Source: Thermoanaerobacterium sp. CMT5567-10
GTDB taxonomy: Bacteria; Bacillota; Thermoanaerobacteria; Thermoanaerobacterales; Thermoanaerobacteraceae
Direction of reading: 5' to 3'
Length of the DNA: 64,000 nt
NCBI RefSeq assembly: GCF_030534315.2
Contig: NZ_CP130558.2
Coordinates: 1,237,501 to 1,301,500 of the forward strand
Translations under genes and position numbers: made by a program
The notes under the pieces: model-generated
Database searches by the model: none
What the model was told of the DNA's origin: nothing
What the model saw: the letters and a program-made list of their open reading frames with translations, nothing else
Shown: piece by piece, positions 10,442-20,410 of the stretch
Position numbering within the stretch: the first letter of the stretch is position 1
How the letters are laid out: every line of letters begins with the position of its first letter

Positions 10442-10627
10442 CTATTCATTTACTTCTTCGACACTTACTAGGTGTTTAACCTTGTTAATCATACCTCTTA
10501 CTTGTGGCGTATCATCTAAAACCGAACTACTTCCTATTTTTCTCAATTTCAATGCTCTTACAGTATCTATTTGTGATTTCTCACGGCCTATAGTACTTCT
10601 CACCAGAGTAACTTTTAATTTTGCCAT
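10442..10627 (-). CDS. rpmD: 50S ribosomal protein L30
   Basis: L30 (61 residues): [20 protein letters not shown], then [22 protein letters not shown] split over the family signature. The ATG at 10627 has AGGAGG 6 bases upstream. The frame is open further upstream, but those codons cover the ribosome-binding site and overlap rpsE. It lies between rpsE and rplO as usual. Confidence 0.95.
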   Translation of the reverse strand: MAKLKVTLVRSTIGREKSQIDTVRALKLRKIGSSSVLDDTPQVRGMINKVKHLVSVEEVNE

Positions 10628-10637
10628 TTCAATCCTC

Positions 10638-11141
10638 CTATCCAAGCAATTGCTCAACAGGAATTCCACGTAATTTTGCTACTTCCTCTGCAGTCTTTAA
10701 TGATTTCAATCCTTCAATTGTTGCATATACCATGTTTGTAGAATTAGCTGATCCTAAGGATTTTGTCAATATGTCCTTAATTCCTGCTGATTCAAGTACA
10801 GCACGCACAGGTCCTCCAGCAATTACTCCTGTACCTTCCTTAGCCGGTTTTAACAAAACTTTCCCGGCCCCAAAAACTCCTATCGTGTCATGTGGAATTG
10901 TAGTTCCTACTATTGGAACCTTTATAAGATGTTTTTTAGCATCTTCTACTGCTTTTCTGATTGCTTCAGGAATTTCTGCGGATTTCCCGGTTCCAACACC
11001 AACATAACCTTTTTCGGAATCTCCAACAACTACAGTTGCACTAAATCTGAAATTCCTTCCACCCTTGACAACTTTTGCAACACGATTTAAACTTACAACT
11101 TTTTCTTTTAAATCAAGATTTGATATATCAATACGTGCCAT
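10638..11141 (-). CDS. rpsE: 30S ribosomal protein S5
   Basis: S5 (167 residues), important for decoding accuracy and mRNA unwinding at the entry channel. The N-terminal double-stranded RNA-binding domain contains [18 protein letters not shown] and [20 protein letters not shown]. The C-terminal domain begins near [20 protein letters not shown] precedes the ATG. It lies 10 bases upstream of rpmD. Confidence 0.97.
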   Translation of the reverse strand: MARIDISNLDLKEKVVSLNRVAKVVKGGRNFRFSATVVVGDSEKGYVGVGTGKSAEIPEAIRKAVEDAKKHLIKVPIVGTTIPHDTIGVFGAGKVLLKPAKEGTGVIAGGPVRAVLESAGIKDILTKSLGSANSTNMVYATIEGLKSLKTAEEVAKLRGIPVEQLLG

Positions 11142-11155
11142 GATTTCCCTCCTTA

Positions 11156-11521
11156 TTAAAAATTCAAACCGCCTTCTCTTGCAGCATCTGCTAATTCTTT
11201 TATCGTACCATGATATATATATCCACCACGATCGAAAACAACATCCTTAATTCCCTTTTCAAGAGCTTTTTTTGCAATTAATTTCCCTACTAATCTTGCT
11301 GACTCTTTATTTGCACCTTTAGCAATATTCTTCAATTCTGGATCTAATGTAGAAGCATGTGCTAAAGTAACACCATTTACGTCATCAATAAGCTGCGCAT
11401 ATATATGGCTTAAACTTTTGTACACGCTAAGTCTAGGCCTTTCGCTTGTTCCAGAAATTTTTTTTCTTACTCTTAGATGGCGCCTTTTCCGTGTCAATCG
11501 TCTGTCTATTTTTGATATCAT
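11156..11521 (-). CDS. rplR: 50S ribosomal protein L18
   Basis: L18 (121 residues), a 5S rRNA-binding protein of the central protuberance. The basic N-terminus [17 protein letters not shown], then [20 protein letters not shown] and the [21 protein letters not shown]-terminus are diagnostic. AAGGGGTG lies 5 bases before the ATG. Confidence 0.97.
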   Translation of the reverse strand: MISKIDRRLTRKRRHLRVRKKISGTSERPRLSVYKSLSHIYAQLIDDVNGVTLAHASTLDPELKNIAKGANKESARLVGKLIAKKALEKGIKDVVFDRGGYIYHGTIKELADAAREGGLNF

Positions 11522-11532
11522 ATTATCACCCC

Positions 11533-12072
11533 TTACTTCTTACCTGTTTTGCCTTCTTTTAGCCTTACATGTTCTCCAACATACCTGATACCTTTTCCTT
11601 TGTAAGCATCTGGTTGCCTTACTTTCCTTATATTTGCAGCTACCTCACCGACTCTTTGTTTGTCAATACCTTTCACTGTAATCTTATTTGTTCCATCAAC
11701 TGCAAATTCAATACCCGGTTCTTCTTCTATTTCTACTGGATGAGAATAGCCAACTGTTAAAACAATTTTTTTGCCTTGCTTTGCAACACGGTAACCCACA
11801 CCAACAATCTCAAGGCTTTTTTCATATCCAGTACTTACACCTTTCACCATATTTTGAATCAAAGCTCTAGTTGTCCCATGCATAGCTTTTGCTTCTTTAT
11901 TATCGCTGTTTCTTGTTACAACGACTTTATTATCTTCTACAGATATATTAACTAGATTTGGAAAATCCCTTTCAAGAGTACCTTTTGGACCTTTTACTAC
12001 AACATGATTATCATTAACTGTAACTGTTACATCTTTTGGAATATCTACTGGTTGCTTCCCTATTCTAGACAC
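11533..12072 (-). CDS. rplF: 50S ribosomal protein L6
   Basis: L6 (179 residues), two repeated RNA-binding domains near the GTPase-associated centre. [12 protein letters not shown] and the C-terminal signature [26 protein letters not shown] region are diagnostic. The start codon is GTG with AGGAGGTG upstream. It lies between rpsH and rplR. Confidence 0.96.
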   Translation of the reverse strand: MSRIGKQPVDIPKDVTVTVNDNHVVVKGPKGTLERDFPNLVNISVEDNKVVVTRNSDNKEAKAMHGTTRALIQNMVKGVSTGYEKSLEIVGVGYRVAKQGKKIVLTVGYSHPVEIEEEPGIEFAVDGTNKITVKGIDKQRVGEVAANIRKVRQPDAYKGKGIRYVGEHVRLKEGKTGKK

Positions 12073-12094
12073 ACTTCACACCTCCTATTTTGAA

Positions 12095-12487
12095 TTACCA
12101 GATATAGCAGAGAACTTCTCCTCCGACTCCTTCTTTTTTAGCATCTTTATCTGTCATTATTCCTTTAGATGTTGATATGATTGCCATACCAAGTCCACCT
12201 AAAACTCTTGGAATTTCATTGCTTTTTGCATAAACCCTCAAACCTGGTTTGCTTATTCTTTTAAGACCTGATATAACTCTTTCTTTATTTGGCCCATATT
12301 TAAGTGTAATCTTTAAAATACCTTGTTTACCATCATCTATTTCTTCTACTGCTTTAATAAACCCTTCACGAAGCATAAGCATTGCTATTGCTCTTTTTGT
12401 ATTTGATGCTGGTATCTCTACTGTTTCATGTCTCACTATGTTTGCGTTTCTTATACGTGTAAGCATATCTGCTATTGGATCTGTCAT
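12095..12487 (-). CDS. rpsH: 30S ribosomal protein S8
   Basis: S8 (130 residues) binds the central domain of 16S r[21 protein letters not shown] at the start and the C-terminal [20 protein letters not shown] segment are family signatures. GGGAGG lies 7 bases before the ATG. Confidence 0.97.
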   Translation of the reverse strand: MTDPIADMLTRIRNANIVRHETVEIPASNTKRAIAMLMLREGFIKAVEEIDDGKQGILKITLKYGPNKERVISGLKRISKPGLRVYAKSNEIPRVLGGLGMAIISTSKGIMTDKDAKKEGVGGEVLCYIW

Positions 12488-12503
12488 TTCAATACCTCCC
12501 CTC

Positions 12504-12689
12504 TTACCAGCTTGCCTTTTTTACGCCTGGAATAATGCCTTGATGAGCATATTCTCTAAAACAAATACGGCATATTCCATATTTCCTGATATATGCATGT
12601 GGTCGCCCACAAATTTTACATCTGTTATATGCTCTTGTACTAAATTTAGGGGTCTTTTTTTGCTTCAATATCAATGCCTTTCTGGCCAT
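12504..12689 (-). CDS. rpsZ: 30S ribosomal protein S14, zinc type Z
   Basis: Short 61-residue S14 with a CxxC-x12-CxxC zinc site (C24, C27, C40, C43). This is the zinc-binding form; no zinc-free rpsN paralogue is visible in the window. AAGGAGG precedes the ATG. The position between rplE and rpsH is standard. Confidence 0.97.
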   Translation of the reverse strand: MARKALILKQKKTPKFSTRAYNRCKICGRPHAYIRKYGICRICFREYAHQGIIPGVKKASW

Positions 12690-12702
12690 TTATATACCTC
12701 CT

Positions 12703-13242
12703 TTACTTTGCAAACGGCATTCCCATAAGCTCCAAGAGTGTTCTCGCTTCTTCATCATTCTTAGCTGTCGTTACAAATATGATATCCATTCCCCTTACTT
12801 TATCAATTTTATCATAATCAATTTCAGGGAATATAAGCTGTTCTTTTATGCCAAATGAGTAATTTCCTCTGCCGTCGAAAGATTTTGTCGGAAGACCTCT
12901 AAAATCCCTAACCCTTGGTAATGCCACATTAAATAACTTATCAGCGAATTCATACATTCTTTCGCCTCTTAATGTCACCTTAACACCTATAGGCATGCCT
13001 GCACGTATCTTGAAATTTGCTATTGATTTTTTTGCCCTTGTAACTACTGGTTTCTGACCTGTTATTACAGCCAAGTCATTAGAAGCAGCTTCTATCGCTT
13101 TTGGATTTTCTTTTGCTTCACCAAGTCCTATATTTAAAACTATTTTTTCTAATTTCGGTACTTGCATTATGTTTTTATAAGAATACTTTGCCATAAGAGC
13201 AGGTACTACTTCGTTTATATATTTATCTCTAAGCCTTGCCAT
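12703..13242 (-). CDS. rplE: 50S ribosomal protein L5
   Basis: L5 (179 residues), a 5S rRNA-binding protein that contacts the P-site t[32 protein letters not shown] and the [20 protein letters not shown] segment are typical. The ATG at 13242 follows AAGGAGG closely; the open frame upstream of it is not needed to reach family length. Confidence 0.96.
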   Translation of the reverse strand: MARLRDKYINEVVPALMAKYSYKNIMQVPKLEKIVLNIGLGEAKENPKAIEAASNDLAVITGQKPVVTRAKKSIANFKIRAGMPIGVKVTLRGERMYEFADKLFNVALPRVRDFRGLPTKSFDGRGNYSFGIKEQLIFPEIDYDKIDKVRGMDIIFVTTAKNDEEARTLLELMGMPFAK

Positions 13243-13261
13243 GATATACCTCCTTTCACAT

Positions 13262-13585
13262 TTACAATGTCTCTCCACACTTTTTGCAGTATCTTATCTT
13301 CTCACCATCAGCAAGAATTTTAACACCATATCTCACGCCGGTTCCACAGTTATTGCAAAATAGCATAACTTTTGACGCATAAATAGGTGCTTCTTGATGT
13401 ATTATCCCACCTTGATCCTGCGGTCCACGTGCTCTTCTATGTTTTGTAACTACATTTACTCCTTCAACAATAACTTTGCCTTCCTTTGGCAATGCTTTTA
13501 ACACTTTGCCCTTCTTCCCTTTATCTTGACCCGAAATCACTGTGACTATATCGCCTGTTTTTACATGAAGTTTTTTTCTCTCCAA
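13262..13585 (-). CDS. rplX: 50S ribosomal protein L24 (zinc-binding form)
   Basis: L24 (107 residues), an assembly initiator at the tunnel exit. The N-terminal KOW motif [20 protein letters not shown] is clear. The C-terminal half has CNNC and CKKC pairs, a four-cysteine site absent from many L24 proteins. The start is TTG with AAGGAGGTG upstream; there is no in-frame ATG nearby. Confidence 0.95.
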   Translation of the reverse strand: MERKKLHVKTGDIVTVISGQDKGKKGKVLKALPKEGKVIVEGVNVVTKHRRARGPQDQGGIIHQEAPIYASKVMLFCNNCGTGVRYGVKILADGEKIRYCKKCGETL

Positions 13586-13598
13586 TTGTTACACCTCC

Positions 13599-13967
13599 TT
13601 ATAGAACTTCCGGTGCAAGTGAAATTATCTTCATAAAATCTTTTTCCCTTAATTCTCTGGCAACTGGTCCAAAAATACGAGTTCCTCTAGGTTGTAAATC
13701 ATCTTTTATTATGACAGCAGCATTATCATCGAATCTTATATACGTGCCGTCTTTTCTTGCTACACCTTTCTTTGTTCTTACTATAACAGCTTTGACCACA
13801 TCACCTTTTTTTACAACACCTCCGGGTGTTGCACTTTTGACAGAAGCTACTATTATATCACCTATATTTGAGAACTTTCTAGTTGAACCACCCATCAAAT
13901 GTATACACATAATCTCTTTAGCACCAGTATTGTCTGCAACTTTTAATATTGTTTGAGGCTGTATCAT
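13599..13967 (-). CDS. rplN: 50S ribosomal protein L14
   Basis: L14 (122 residues), which forms an inter-subunit bridge. [20 protein letters not shown] and the signature [20 protein letters not shown] are diagnostic. AAAGGAGG lies upstream of the ATG. It sits between rpsQ and rplX. Confidence 0.97.
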   Translation of the reverse strand: MIQPQTILKVADNTGAKEIMCIHLMGGSTRKFSNIGDIIVASVKSATPGGVVKKGDVVKAVIVRTKKGVARKDGTYIRFDDNAAVIIKDDLQPRGTRIFGPVARELREKDFMKIISLAPEVL

Positions 13968-13986
13968 TCCAAATACCTCCTTTCGG

Positions 13987-14241
13987 TCATTCTGCCTTTT
14001 TAATTATCTCTACAAGCCTCCATCTTTTCTCCTTGCTTAAAGGCCTCGTTTCCATAATTTTTACTACATCACCAATATTGCATTGATTATTTTCGTCGTG
14101 AGCTTTAAATTTCTTTGTACGCCTTATTATTTTATTATACAGTGGATGCCTTATTCTATCTTCAACAGCAACAACTATCGTCTTCTGCATTTTGTTGCTG
14201 ACAACTTTTCCTATTCTAACTTTTCTCATGCCTCTTTCCAA
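13987..14241 (-). CDS. rpsQ: 30S ribosomal protein S17
   Basis: S17 (84 residues), a small OB-fold protein binding 16S r[23 protein letters not shown] and [20 protein letters not shown] are typical. The TTG at 14241 has AAAGGAGG 7 bases upstream, giving [11 protein letters not shown]. The internal ATG four codons in lacks a good site. Confidence 0.95.
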   Translation of the reverse strand: MERGMRKVRIGKVVSNKMQKTIVVAVEDRIRHPLYNKIIRRTKKFKAHDENNQCNIGDVVKIMETRPLSKEKRWRLVEIIKKAE

Positions 14242-14256
14242 TTTAAATCCTCCTTT

Positions 14257-14460
14257 CTATGCATTCAACTTGCCAAGTTCTCTTTCTCTCAAGATCGTCT
14301 TTATTCTCGCGATAGACTTCCTAACATCTCTCACCCTCATTGGATTATCTAATTGACCAGTGGCAAGTTGAAACCTAAGGTTAAAAAGTTCTCCCTTTAA
14401 ATCGGAAAGCTTCTGCAATAATTCCTCGTCAGTCAGTTCTCTAATCTCTTTAGCCTTCAT
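14257..14460 (-). CDS. rpmC: 50S ribosomal protein L29
   Basis: L29 (67 residues), a helical protein by the tunnel exit that helps dock signal recognition particle and trigger factor. [20 protein letters not shown] is typical. The ATG at 14460 lies within the last codons of rplP (11-base overlap), with GGTGGTGAAG upstream, so translation is probably coupled. Confidence 0.94.
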   Translation of the reverse strand: MKAKEIRELTDEELLQKLSDLKGELFNLRFQLATGQLDNPMRVRDVRKSIARIKTILRERELGKLNA

Positions 14461-14884
14461 TCTCTTCACCACCCAATTCTTCACGTTTTATGAACTTCGT
14501 TTTAATAGGCAGTTTATGTTTAGCTAATCTTAAAGCTTCCCTTGCGACGTCTTCACTTACACCGGCTATCTCGAAAAGCACTCTGCCTGGCTTTACAACA
14601 GCTACCCAGTACTCAGGTGATCCTTTACCAGAACCCATACGTGTTTCTGCAGGCTTTTCTGTTACAGGTTTATCAGGAAAAATCTTTATCCAGACTTTTC
14701 CTCCTCTTTTTATATACCTTGTCATTGCTACTCTGGCAGCCTCTATCTGTACAGCTGTTATCCAACCACCTTCTAGTGCTTGTAAGCCATAATCTCCATA
14801 ACTTACTGTATTTCCTCTAGTAGCATTTCCTTTGATTCTGCCTCTTTGTTGTTTCCTATATTTAACTCTTTTAGGCATTAACAT
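14450..14884 (-). CDS. rplP: 50S ribosomal protein L16
   Basis: L16 (144 residues) helps form the aminoacyl-tRNA site. [19 protein letters not shown] and the signature [19 protein letters not shown] are diagnostic. GGAGG is 9 bases upstream of the ATG at 14884. It overlaps rpmC at its 3' end. Confidence 0.97.
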   Translation of the reverse strand: MLMPKRVKYRKQQRGRIKGNATRGNTVSYGDYGLQALEGGWITAVQIEAARVAMTRYIKRGGKVWIKIFPDKPVTEKPAETRMGSGKGSPEYWVAVVKPGRVLFEIAGVSEDVAREALRLAKHKLPIKTKFIKREELGGEENEG

Positions 14885-14886
14885 GA

Positions 14887-15552
14887 TTATTTGCCTCCTT
14901 CCGCTGTTACCTGTTTCTTCGGCTGTGGCAATATCTCTCCTTTGTTAATCCAAACTTTAACGCCGATCTTGCCATAAGTAGTATTTGCTTCTGCAAATCC
15001 ATAATCTATATTTGCCCTTAATGTTTGAAGGGGCACGACACCTTCATGATATCTTTCAGTGCGAGCAATCTCTGCACCTGCCAATCTCCCAGAACATGCT
15101 ATTTTTATACCCTTAGCACCTTGTTTCATTGCTCTTGATATTGACTGCTTCATGGCTCTTCTAAATGAGATCCTTCTTTCTAACTGTGAAGCAATATTTT
15201 CAGCTACTAATTGGGCATCAAGTTCTGGATTCTTTACTTCAACAATATTTATGATGACCTTCTTATTAGTCATTTTTTCAATTTCCTGCCGCAATCCTTC
15301 AATTCCTGCGCCACCTTTTCCTATTACCATTCCTGGTTTCGCAGTATATACATCAATCTTTATTCTATTTGCAGCTCTTTCTATTTCAATTTTCGGAACA
15401 CCTGAAGCGTAAATCTTATTTTTGATAAAATCTCTTATCTTTATATCTTCTATCAAAAGATCACTAAAATCTTTATCCTTTGCAAACCATTTTGCATCCC
15501 AATCCTGTGATACACCAACTCTCAAGCCACGAGGATTAATCTTTTGACCCAT
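14887..15552 (-). CDS. rpsC: 30S ribosomal protein S3
   Basis: S3 (221 residues) lines the mRNA entry tunnel. [20 protein letters not shown], the KH-domain loop [20 protein letters not shown] and the C-terminal [19 protein letters not shown] are diagnostic. AAAGGAGGG precedes the ATG. It lies between rplV and rplP. Confidence 0.97.
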   Translation of the reverse strand: MGQKINPRGLRVGVSQDWDAKWFAKDKDFSDLLIEDIKIRDFIKNKIYASGVPKIEIERAANRIKIDVYTAKPGMVIGKGGAGIEGLRQEIEKMTNKKVIINIVEVKNPELDAQLVAENIASQLERRISFRRAMKQSISRAMKQGAKGIKIACSGRLAGAEIARTERYHEGVVPLQTLRANIDYGFAEANTTYGKIGVKVWINKGEILPQPKKQVTAEGGK

Positions 15553-15566
15553 TTTATCCCTCCTTT

Positions 15567-15899
15567 TTATTTTTCATTGACAACTACTGTTATATGGCTC
15601 GTTCTTCTTCTCATCAAATTTGATCTACCCATCGCCCTTGGCATCATTCTCTTCATTATTGGGCCCTGATCTGCCACAGCTTTTGCCACATACAGATTAT
15701 CTCTATCAAGTCCAAAATTATTTTCAGCATTTGCAATCGCTGATTTTAATACTTTTTCTACAATACCAGCTGCTTTGTTTGGAGTAAACTTTAAAATCGC
15801 TAATGCCTCATTGACATCTTTCCCGCGTATCATGTTCATAACAAGGCCAGCTTTTTGTGGTGAAATTCTTACATATTTTGCAACTGCCTTCGCTTCCAC
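15567..15899 (-). CDS. rplV: 50S ribosomal protein L22
   Basis: L22 (110 residues) has a long loop reaching into the exit tunnel. [20 protein letters not shown] and the loop [20 protein letters not shown] are typical. The start is GTG ([10 protein letters not shown]) with AAAGGAGG upstream. Confidence 0.96.
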   Translation of the reverse strand: MEAKAVAKYVRISPQKAGLVMNMIRGKDVNEALAILKFTPNKAAGIVEKVLKSAIANAENNFGLDRDNLYVAKAVADQGPIMKRMMPRAMGRSNLMRRRTSHITVVVNEK

Positions 15900-15916
15900 A
15901 CTATTACCTCCTTTGC

Positions 15917-16198
15917 CTATTGAACTTTTGAAGACTTCTCAGTATCTGTATGGCCGTGGAATGTACGTGTTGGAGCAAATTCTCCTAATTTATGACCAAC
16001 CATATCCTCTGTAATGTATATAGGCACATGCTTTCTTCCATCATGTACAGCTATAGTATGACCAACCATCTGAGGAAATATAGTGGAACTCCTTGACCAT
16101 GTCTTCAAAACTTTTTTCTCGTTTTTCTTGTTCATTTCTTCTATTTTTTTTAATAGCTTCTCATCAACATACGGGCCTTTTTTTAAGGATCTACTCAA
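15917..16198 (-). CDS. rpsS: 30S ribosomal protein S19
   Basis: S19 (93 residues) forms part of the 30S head with S13. [18 protein letters not shown] and [16 protein letters not shown] are diagnostic. I chose the TTG at 16198, which has GGGAGG 8 bases upstream and gives the usual length; the longer frame starts before the ribosome-binding site. Confidence 0.95.
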   Translation of the reverse strand: MSRSLKKGPYVDEKLLKKIEEMNKKNEKKVLKTWSRSSTIFPQMVGHTIAVHDGRKHVPIYITEDMVGHKLGEFAPTRTFHGHTDTEKSSKVQ

Positions 16199-16219
16199 TA
16201 TTATAGCCTCCCTTCCCAA

Positions 16220-17050
16220 CTAAGCTTTACGACTTTTTACAATCATTTTATTAGTAGATTTGTTTTTCTTACGTGTCTTGTACCCAAGCGCTGGTTTACC
16301 CCATGGAGTCATTGGTCCTGGATGTCCTATAGGAGCCTTTCCTTCACCACCACCGTGTGGGTGATCAACTGGGTTCATAACCGAACCTCTGACTGTCGGC
16401 CTAATTCCTAGCCATCTGGACCTACCAGCTTTACCAATTGTTACATTTTCATGATCTAAATTAGACACTTGTCCAATCGTCGCTCTACAGTTTGATCTAA
16501 TCCATCTTACTTCCGAAGATGGCATTCTTACTTGTACATAGTCTCCTTCTTTCGCTACCAACTGTGCCATTGAACCAGCTGCTCTCACCAATTGGCCACC
16601 TTTTCCAGCTACTAATTCAATATTGTGAATAAATGTTCCAACTGGAATGTTGTAAAGCGGAAGTGCATTGCCAACTTTTATATCAACATTTTCACCAGAT
16701 TCTACTATGTCACCAACTTTTAATCCATATGGTGCAATAATATATCTTTTTTCACCGTCAAGGTAATGAATAAGTGCAATATAAGCTGACCTATTTGGAT
16801 CATACTCAATTGAAGCTACTTTGCCTGGTACACCGTCTTTATCTCTCTTAAAATCTATGATCCTGTATTTTCTTTTGTGACCGCCGCCACGGTGACGGAC
16901 AGTAATTCTGCCATATACATTACGTCCACCTGTTTTGTTGAGACTAACTGTCAGGGATTTTTCCGGTTTATCTTTTGTTACTTCTTCAAATGTCAAGACA
17001 GTCATTTGTCTTCTACCAGGTGAAGTAGGATTGTATTTTTTAATTCCCAT
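16220..17050 (-). CDS. rplB: 50S ribosomal protein L2
   Basis: L2 (276 residues), needed for subunit association and peptidyl transfer. [38 protein letters not shown] and the C-terminal [19 protein letters not shown] signature with its conserved His are present. AAGGAGGG precedes the ATG. Confidence 0.98.
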   Translation of the reverse strand: MGIKKYNPTSPGRRQMTVLTFEEVTKDKPEKSLTVSLNKTGGRNVYGRITVRHRGGGHKRKYRIIDFKRDKDGVPGKVASIEYDPNRSAYIALIHYLDGEKRYIIAPYGLKVGDIVESGENVDIKVGNALPLYNIPVGTFIHNIELVAGKGGQLVRAAGSMAQLVAKEGDYVQVRMPSSEVRWIRSNCRATIGQVSNLDHENVTIGKAGRSRWLGIRPTVRGSVMNPVDHPHGGGEGKAPIGHPGPMTPWGKPALGYKTRKKNKSTNKMIVKSRKA

Positions 17051-17075
17051 TGTTTTCCCTCCTTAAATTGCTGTA

Positions 17076-17369
17076 TTAAGCTTGCAATCCTTCAAAGAAT
17101 TCAATTCCTTTGCTGTTAGGCTTTAATTTAACAATAGCCTTCTTATAACTGCTGGTTCTACCGACATTTCTCCCTACTCTTTTTAACTTGCCAATATAAT
17201 TCATTGTATAGACTTTTTCTACATCAACACCAAACAATTTTTCAACAGCTTGTTTTATCTGAATCTTATTTGCATTCTTATTTACAATGAAGGTGTATTT
17301 TCTTTCACTCATTAAATTCATACTTTTTTCTGAAATAACCGGTCTTAATATTACATCTCTAGGATCCAT
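17076..17369 (-). CDS. rplW: 50S ribosomal protein L23
   Basis: L23 (97 residues), at the tunnel exit where trigger factor and SRP dock. [20 protein letters not shown] and [20 protein letters not shown] are typical. The ATG at 17369 overlaps the rplD stop as TGATG, and GAGGAGGTG in the rplD end serves as ribosome-binding site, so the two are coupled. Confidence 0.96.
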   Translation of the reverse strand: MDPRDVILRPVISEKSMNLMSERKYTFIVNKNANKIQIKQAVEKLFGVDVEKVYTMNYIGKLKRVGRNVGRTSSYKKAIVKLKPNSKGIEFFEGLQA

Positions 17370-17989
17370 CAAGCATACACCTCCTCAACTTTATTGACAG
17401 CATCTTTTGTTATTATGAATCTGTCATATTTTAATACATCATATGTGTTTAAGCTATTTGCATACACTGCCTTAACATTCGGTATGTTTCTTGATGATAG
17501 TACCACATTCTCTTTGCCTTCAGGAATAACAATCAATGCATTTTTAACATTAAATTTTTTCAGCATATCGACAACTTTTTTAGTTTTTGGCTCATCAATG
17601 TTTATATCATCAATTACTATTATTTCGTTATCTCTAACTTTTGAAGATAATGCTGACTTTAATGCAAGCCTTTTAACCTTCTTTGGAATATTGTAGCTGT
17701 AGTCTCTTGGTTTCGGACCAAAAACAACACCACCTTTAATCCACTGTGGTGCCCTTATACTTCCTTGGCGAGCTCTTCCTGTACCTTTTTGCCTCCACGG
17801 CTTAATACCGCCACCTCTAACTTCGCCACGTCTTTTTGTTGAATGAGTACCTTGCCTTTGATTTGCCAAATAATTTAAGACAGCTTCATGCATAACAGGT
17901 ACATTCACTTCAACACCAAAAACATTATCACTCAATTCCATTTCACCAATTTGTTCACCATTTATATTATAAACTGTTACTTTCGGCAT
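17369..17989 (-). CDS. rplD: 50S ribosomal protein L4
   Basis: L4 (206 residues) has a globular domain on the ribosome surface and an extended loop in the tunnel ([20 protein letters not shown]). The ATG at 17989 ([13 protein letters not shown]) has AAAGGAGG upstream. In enterobacteria L4 also represses its own operon; I see no corresponding leader structure here. Confidence 0.96.
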   Translation of the reverse strand: MPKVTVYNINGEQIGEMELSDNVFGVEVNVPVMHEAVLNYLANQRQGTHSTKRRGEVRGGGIKPWRQKGTGRARQGSIRAPQWIKGGVVFGPKPRDYSYNIPKKVKRLALKSALSSKVRDNEIIVIDDINIDEPKTKKVVDMLKKFNVKNALIVIPEGKENVVLSSRNIPNVKAVYANSLNTYDVLKYDRFIITKDAVNKVEEVYA

Positions 17990-18006
17990 CGATTTTCCTC
18001 CTTTCA

Positions 18007-18636
18007 TTACTTGCTTTTAACAGTATCCCTTATCATAAGAAGTGAGCCTCTGATTCCTGGCACCGAACCTTTTATAAGCAGCAAATTCTTCTCAGGATCT
18101 ACTTTTACTACTTCTAAATTCTGTACCGTTACTCTCTTATTTCCCATATGACCTGGTAATCTCTTGCCTTTAAATGTCCTTGAAGGATCTGAGCTTGCAC
18201 CCATAGAACCTGGTCTTCTGTGGTATTTAGAACCATGGGACATAGGTCCTCTGTTTGCATTGTATCTTTTTACAACGCCTGCAAATCCTTTACCTTTTGA
18301 TGTACCAGTTACATCTACTCTATCACCGGCTGAAAATATATCAACCTTTATTTCACTGCCAACCTCATATGATGATATATCATCCAATCTGAATTCTCTC
18401 AGATACTTTTTAAACGGCACATTAGCTTTTGTAAAATGGCCTTTTAACGGTTTTATAAGTCTTTTTTCCTTTACATCGCCAAAGCCAACTTGTATAGCAT
18501 CGTATCCATCATTTTCTTTAGTCTTCTTTTGAACAACTACACATGGACCTGCTTCTACAACTGTGACTGGTATCATTTCATTTCCTACGAATATCTGAGT
18601 CATTCCGTGTTTTTTGCCAAGTATTGCTTTTTTCAT
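18007..18636 (-). CDS. rplC: 50S ribosomal protein L3
   Basis: L3 (209 residues), an assembly initiator reaching towards the peptidyl transferase centre. [18 protein letters not shown] and the [20 protein letters not shown] loop are diagnostic. GGAGGG precedes the ATG. It lies between rpsJ and rplD. Confidence 0.97.
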   Translation of the reverse strand: MKKAILGKKHGMTQIFVGNEMIPVTVVEAGPCVVVQKKTKENDGYDAIQVGFGDVKEKRLIKPLKGHFTKANVPFKKYLREFRLDDISSYEVGSEIKVDIFSAGDRVDVTGTSKGKGFAGVVKRYNANRGPMSHGSKYHRRPGSMGASSDPSRTFKGKRLPGHMGNKRVTVQNLEVVKVDPEKNLLLIKGSVPGIRGSLLMIRDTVKSK

Positions 18637-18691
18637 CTTCTACCCTCCTGAAATCATCGGACGCTTCTGCGTCATAATTTCTTATTATTTG

Positions 18692-19000
18692 TTATAATTT
18701 TATCTCTATATCAACACCAGCAGGTAAATCTAATCTCATTAATGCATCTACAGTCTTTGGTGTTGGACTTAATATGTCAATAAGCCTTTTATGTGTTCTC
18801 GTCTCAAACTGTTCTCTTGAATCTTTATATTTGTGTGGCGCTCTCAATATTGTAATTACATCTCTCTCTGTCGGAAGTGGTATCGGTCCCGATACTTCTG
18901 CGCCTGTTCTTTTTGCTGTTTCAACTATTTTCTCAGCAGATTGATCTAAAACCATATGGTCAAAAGCTTTTAATCTTATACGAATTTTCTGTTTGGGCAT
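18692..19000 (-). CDS. rpsJ: 30S ribosomal protein S10
   Basis: S10 (102 residues), in the 30S head and also the NusE antitermination partner of Nus[21 protein letters not shown] and [20 protein letters not shown] are diagnostic. It is the first gene of the S10-spc-alpha supercluster. AAGGAGGG precedes the ATG, and a promoter lies at 19094-19132. Confidence 0.97.
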   Translation of the reverse strand: MPKQKIRIRLKAFDHMVLDQSAEKIVETAKRTGAEVSGPIPLPTERDVITILRAPHKYKDSREQFETRTHKRLIDILSPTPKTVDALMRLDLPAGVDIEIKL

Positions 19001-19093
19001 AAATTTTCCCTCCTTCTATATGAACAATCATTAATTCCAGATACACTCATCCGTGTGTTTTCAGTTCTATTGAGAATCTCGTTCAACTTTATT

Positions 19094-19132
19094 AGTTTAA
19101 CTTAAATACCGCATTATTTCAAGTCTTGACAA
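19094..19132 (-). promoter_or_regulatory. Promoter region of the S10 operon
   Basis: Two overlapping sigma-A-like arrangements can be read on the minus strand. One has TTGAAA (19117-19122) and TAAACT (19094-19099) with 17 bases between. The other has TTGTCA (19127-19132) and TATTTA (19103-19108) with 18. Either would start transcription about 90-100 bases before rpsJ. The sequence alone does not decide between them. Confidence 0.55.
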
Positions 19133-19142
19133 AACAATAGTT

Positions 19143-19172
19143 ATGTGCTAATAGCTTAAGCTATTAGCACAT
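19143..19172 (-). terminator. 30-bp perfect palindrome after tuf (terminator)
   Basis: A perfect 30-bp palindrome (half-site ATGTGCTAATAGCTT) lies 5 bases after the tuf stop. As RNA it forms a long hairpin with a minimal loop. On the minus strand the following bases (AACTATTGTTTT) make only a weak U-tract; on the plus strand ATTTTTATT follows. It most likely ends or processes the str-operon transcript before the S10 promoter. Confidence 0.6.
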
Positions 19173-19177
19173 TTTTA

Positions 19178-20380
19178 TTAAGCAAGAATCTTGGAAACAA
19201 CACCGGCTCCTACTGTGTGTCCGCCTTCCCTTATAGCAAATTTTAATCCTTCTTCCATTGCTATCGGTGTTATTAATTCTATTGTCATCGTTACATGGTC
19301 TCCAGGCATTACCATCTCTACGCCCTCTGGTAATTCTATTACTCCTGTTACGTCTGTCGTCCTGAAGTAGAACTGTGGCCTGTATCCATTGAAGAATGGT
19401 GTATGTCTTCCACCTTCTTCTTTTGTTAACACGTATACTTGTCCTTCAAATTTCGTGTGCGGTTTTACTGAACCTGGTTTCGCTAATACTTGTCCTCTTT
19501 CTACTTCTTCTCTCGTTACTCCTCTTAACAGTACTCCTATGTTATCTCCTGCTTCTGCTTCGTCTAATGTCTTCCTGAACATCTCTAATCCTGTTACTAC
19601 TGTCTTCTTGCTTTCATCTGATAAGCCTATTATCTCTACTTCGTCTCCTACTTTTAATTTGCCTCTCTCTACTCTTCCTGTTGCTACTGTTCCTCTTCCT
19701 GTTATCGTAAATACATCTTCTACTGGCATCAGGAACGGCTTATCTACATCTCTTTCTGGTGTCGGTATATAACTGTCTACTACATCCATTAATTCCCATA
19801 TCTTCCCGCACCACTGACAGTCTCTTTGTCCGCATCCACATTCCATCGCTTTTAATGCTGATCCTACTACTATCGGTGTGTCGTCTCCTGGGAATTCATA
19901 TTCGTTTAACAGTTCTCTTACTTCCATCTCTACTAGCTCTATTAATTCTTGGTCGTCTACCATGTCTGCTTTGTTTAGAAATACTACAATGTATGGTACT
20001 CCTACCTGCCTTGCTAAGAGTATGTGCTCTCTTGTCTGCGGCATTGGACCGTCTGCTGCTGATACTACTAGTATCGCTCCGTCCATCTGCGCTGCTCCTG
20101 TTATCATGTTCTTTACATAGTCTGCGTGTCCTGGACAGTCTACATGCGCATAGTGCCTTTTATCTGTCTCGTATTCTACGTGCATTGTGTTTATTGTGAT
20201 TCCTCTTGCTTTCTCTTCTGGTGCTTTGTCTATTTCGTCATATGCTGTCGCTTGTGCCATTCCTTGTTTTGATAATACTATTGTTATCGCTGATGTTAAC
20301 GTCGTTTTGCCATGGTCTACGTGCCCTATTGTTCCTATGTTTGCATGGGGTTTCTTTCTTTCAAATTTTTGCTTCGCCAT
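19178..20380 (-). CDS. tuf: Elongation factor Tu, copy 1
   Basis: EF-Tu (400 residues) delivers aminoacyl-tRNA to the ribosome. G1 GHVDHGKT (20-26 region), G2 RGITIN, G3 DCPGH with the catalytic H85, and G4 NKAD (136-139) are intact; domains 2 and 3 follow. An insertion at about 180-192 contains C181, C183, C188 and C191 (CxC-x4-CxxC), absent from the Escherichia coli protein. AAGGAGG precedes the ATG. It is the last gene of the str operon, 30 bases after fusA. A second copy at 34723-35925 differs only in the last residue (Ala here, Ser there). Confidence 0.98.
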   Translation of the reverse strand: MAKQKFERKKPHANIGTIGHVDHGKTTLTSAITIVLSKQGMAQATAYDEIDKAPEEKARGITINTMHVEYETDKRHYAHVDCPGHADYVKNMITGAAQMDGAILVVSAADGPMPQTREHILLARQVGVPYIVVFLNKADMVDDQELIELVEMEVRELLNEYEFPGDDTPIVVGSALKAMECGCGQRDCQWCGKIWELMDVVDSYIPTPERDVDKPFLMPVEDVFTITGRGTVATGRVERGKLKVGDEVEIIGLSDESKKTVVTGLEMFRKTLDEAEAGDNIGVLLRGVTREEVERGQVLAKPGSVKPHTKFEGQVYVLTKEEGGRHTPFFNGYRPQFYFRTTDVTGVIELPEGVEMVMPGDHVTMTIELITPIAMEEGLKFAIREGGHTVGAGVVSKILA

Positions 20381-20394
20381 TTCTTTTTCCTCCT
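19185..20394 (-). repeat. 1.2-kb direct repeat, tuf copy 1
   Basis: From the penultimate tuf codon up to and including the ribosome-binding site (about 1,210 bases), the sequence appears identical to 34730-35939. The offset is constant at 15,545 bases and both copies have the same orientation. The flanks diverge immediately. The pattern points to gene conversion between the two tuf genes. Confidence 0.85.
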
Positions 20395-20410
20395 TACATT
20401 AATTTATTTT

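Noticed and set aside
19143-19172. Perfect palindrome considered as an attachment site or operator
   Set aside because: No integrase or second copy is present in the window. Its position right after tuf favours a transcript-end function, though the operator idea is not excluded.
19759-20199. Leu-rich 146-residue plus-strand ORF opposite tuf (repeated at 35304-35744)
   Set aside because: It is an antisense shadow of the EF-Tu gene created by biased codons. It has no ribosome-binding site, and the duplicate is explained by the two tuf copies.
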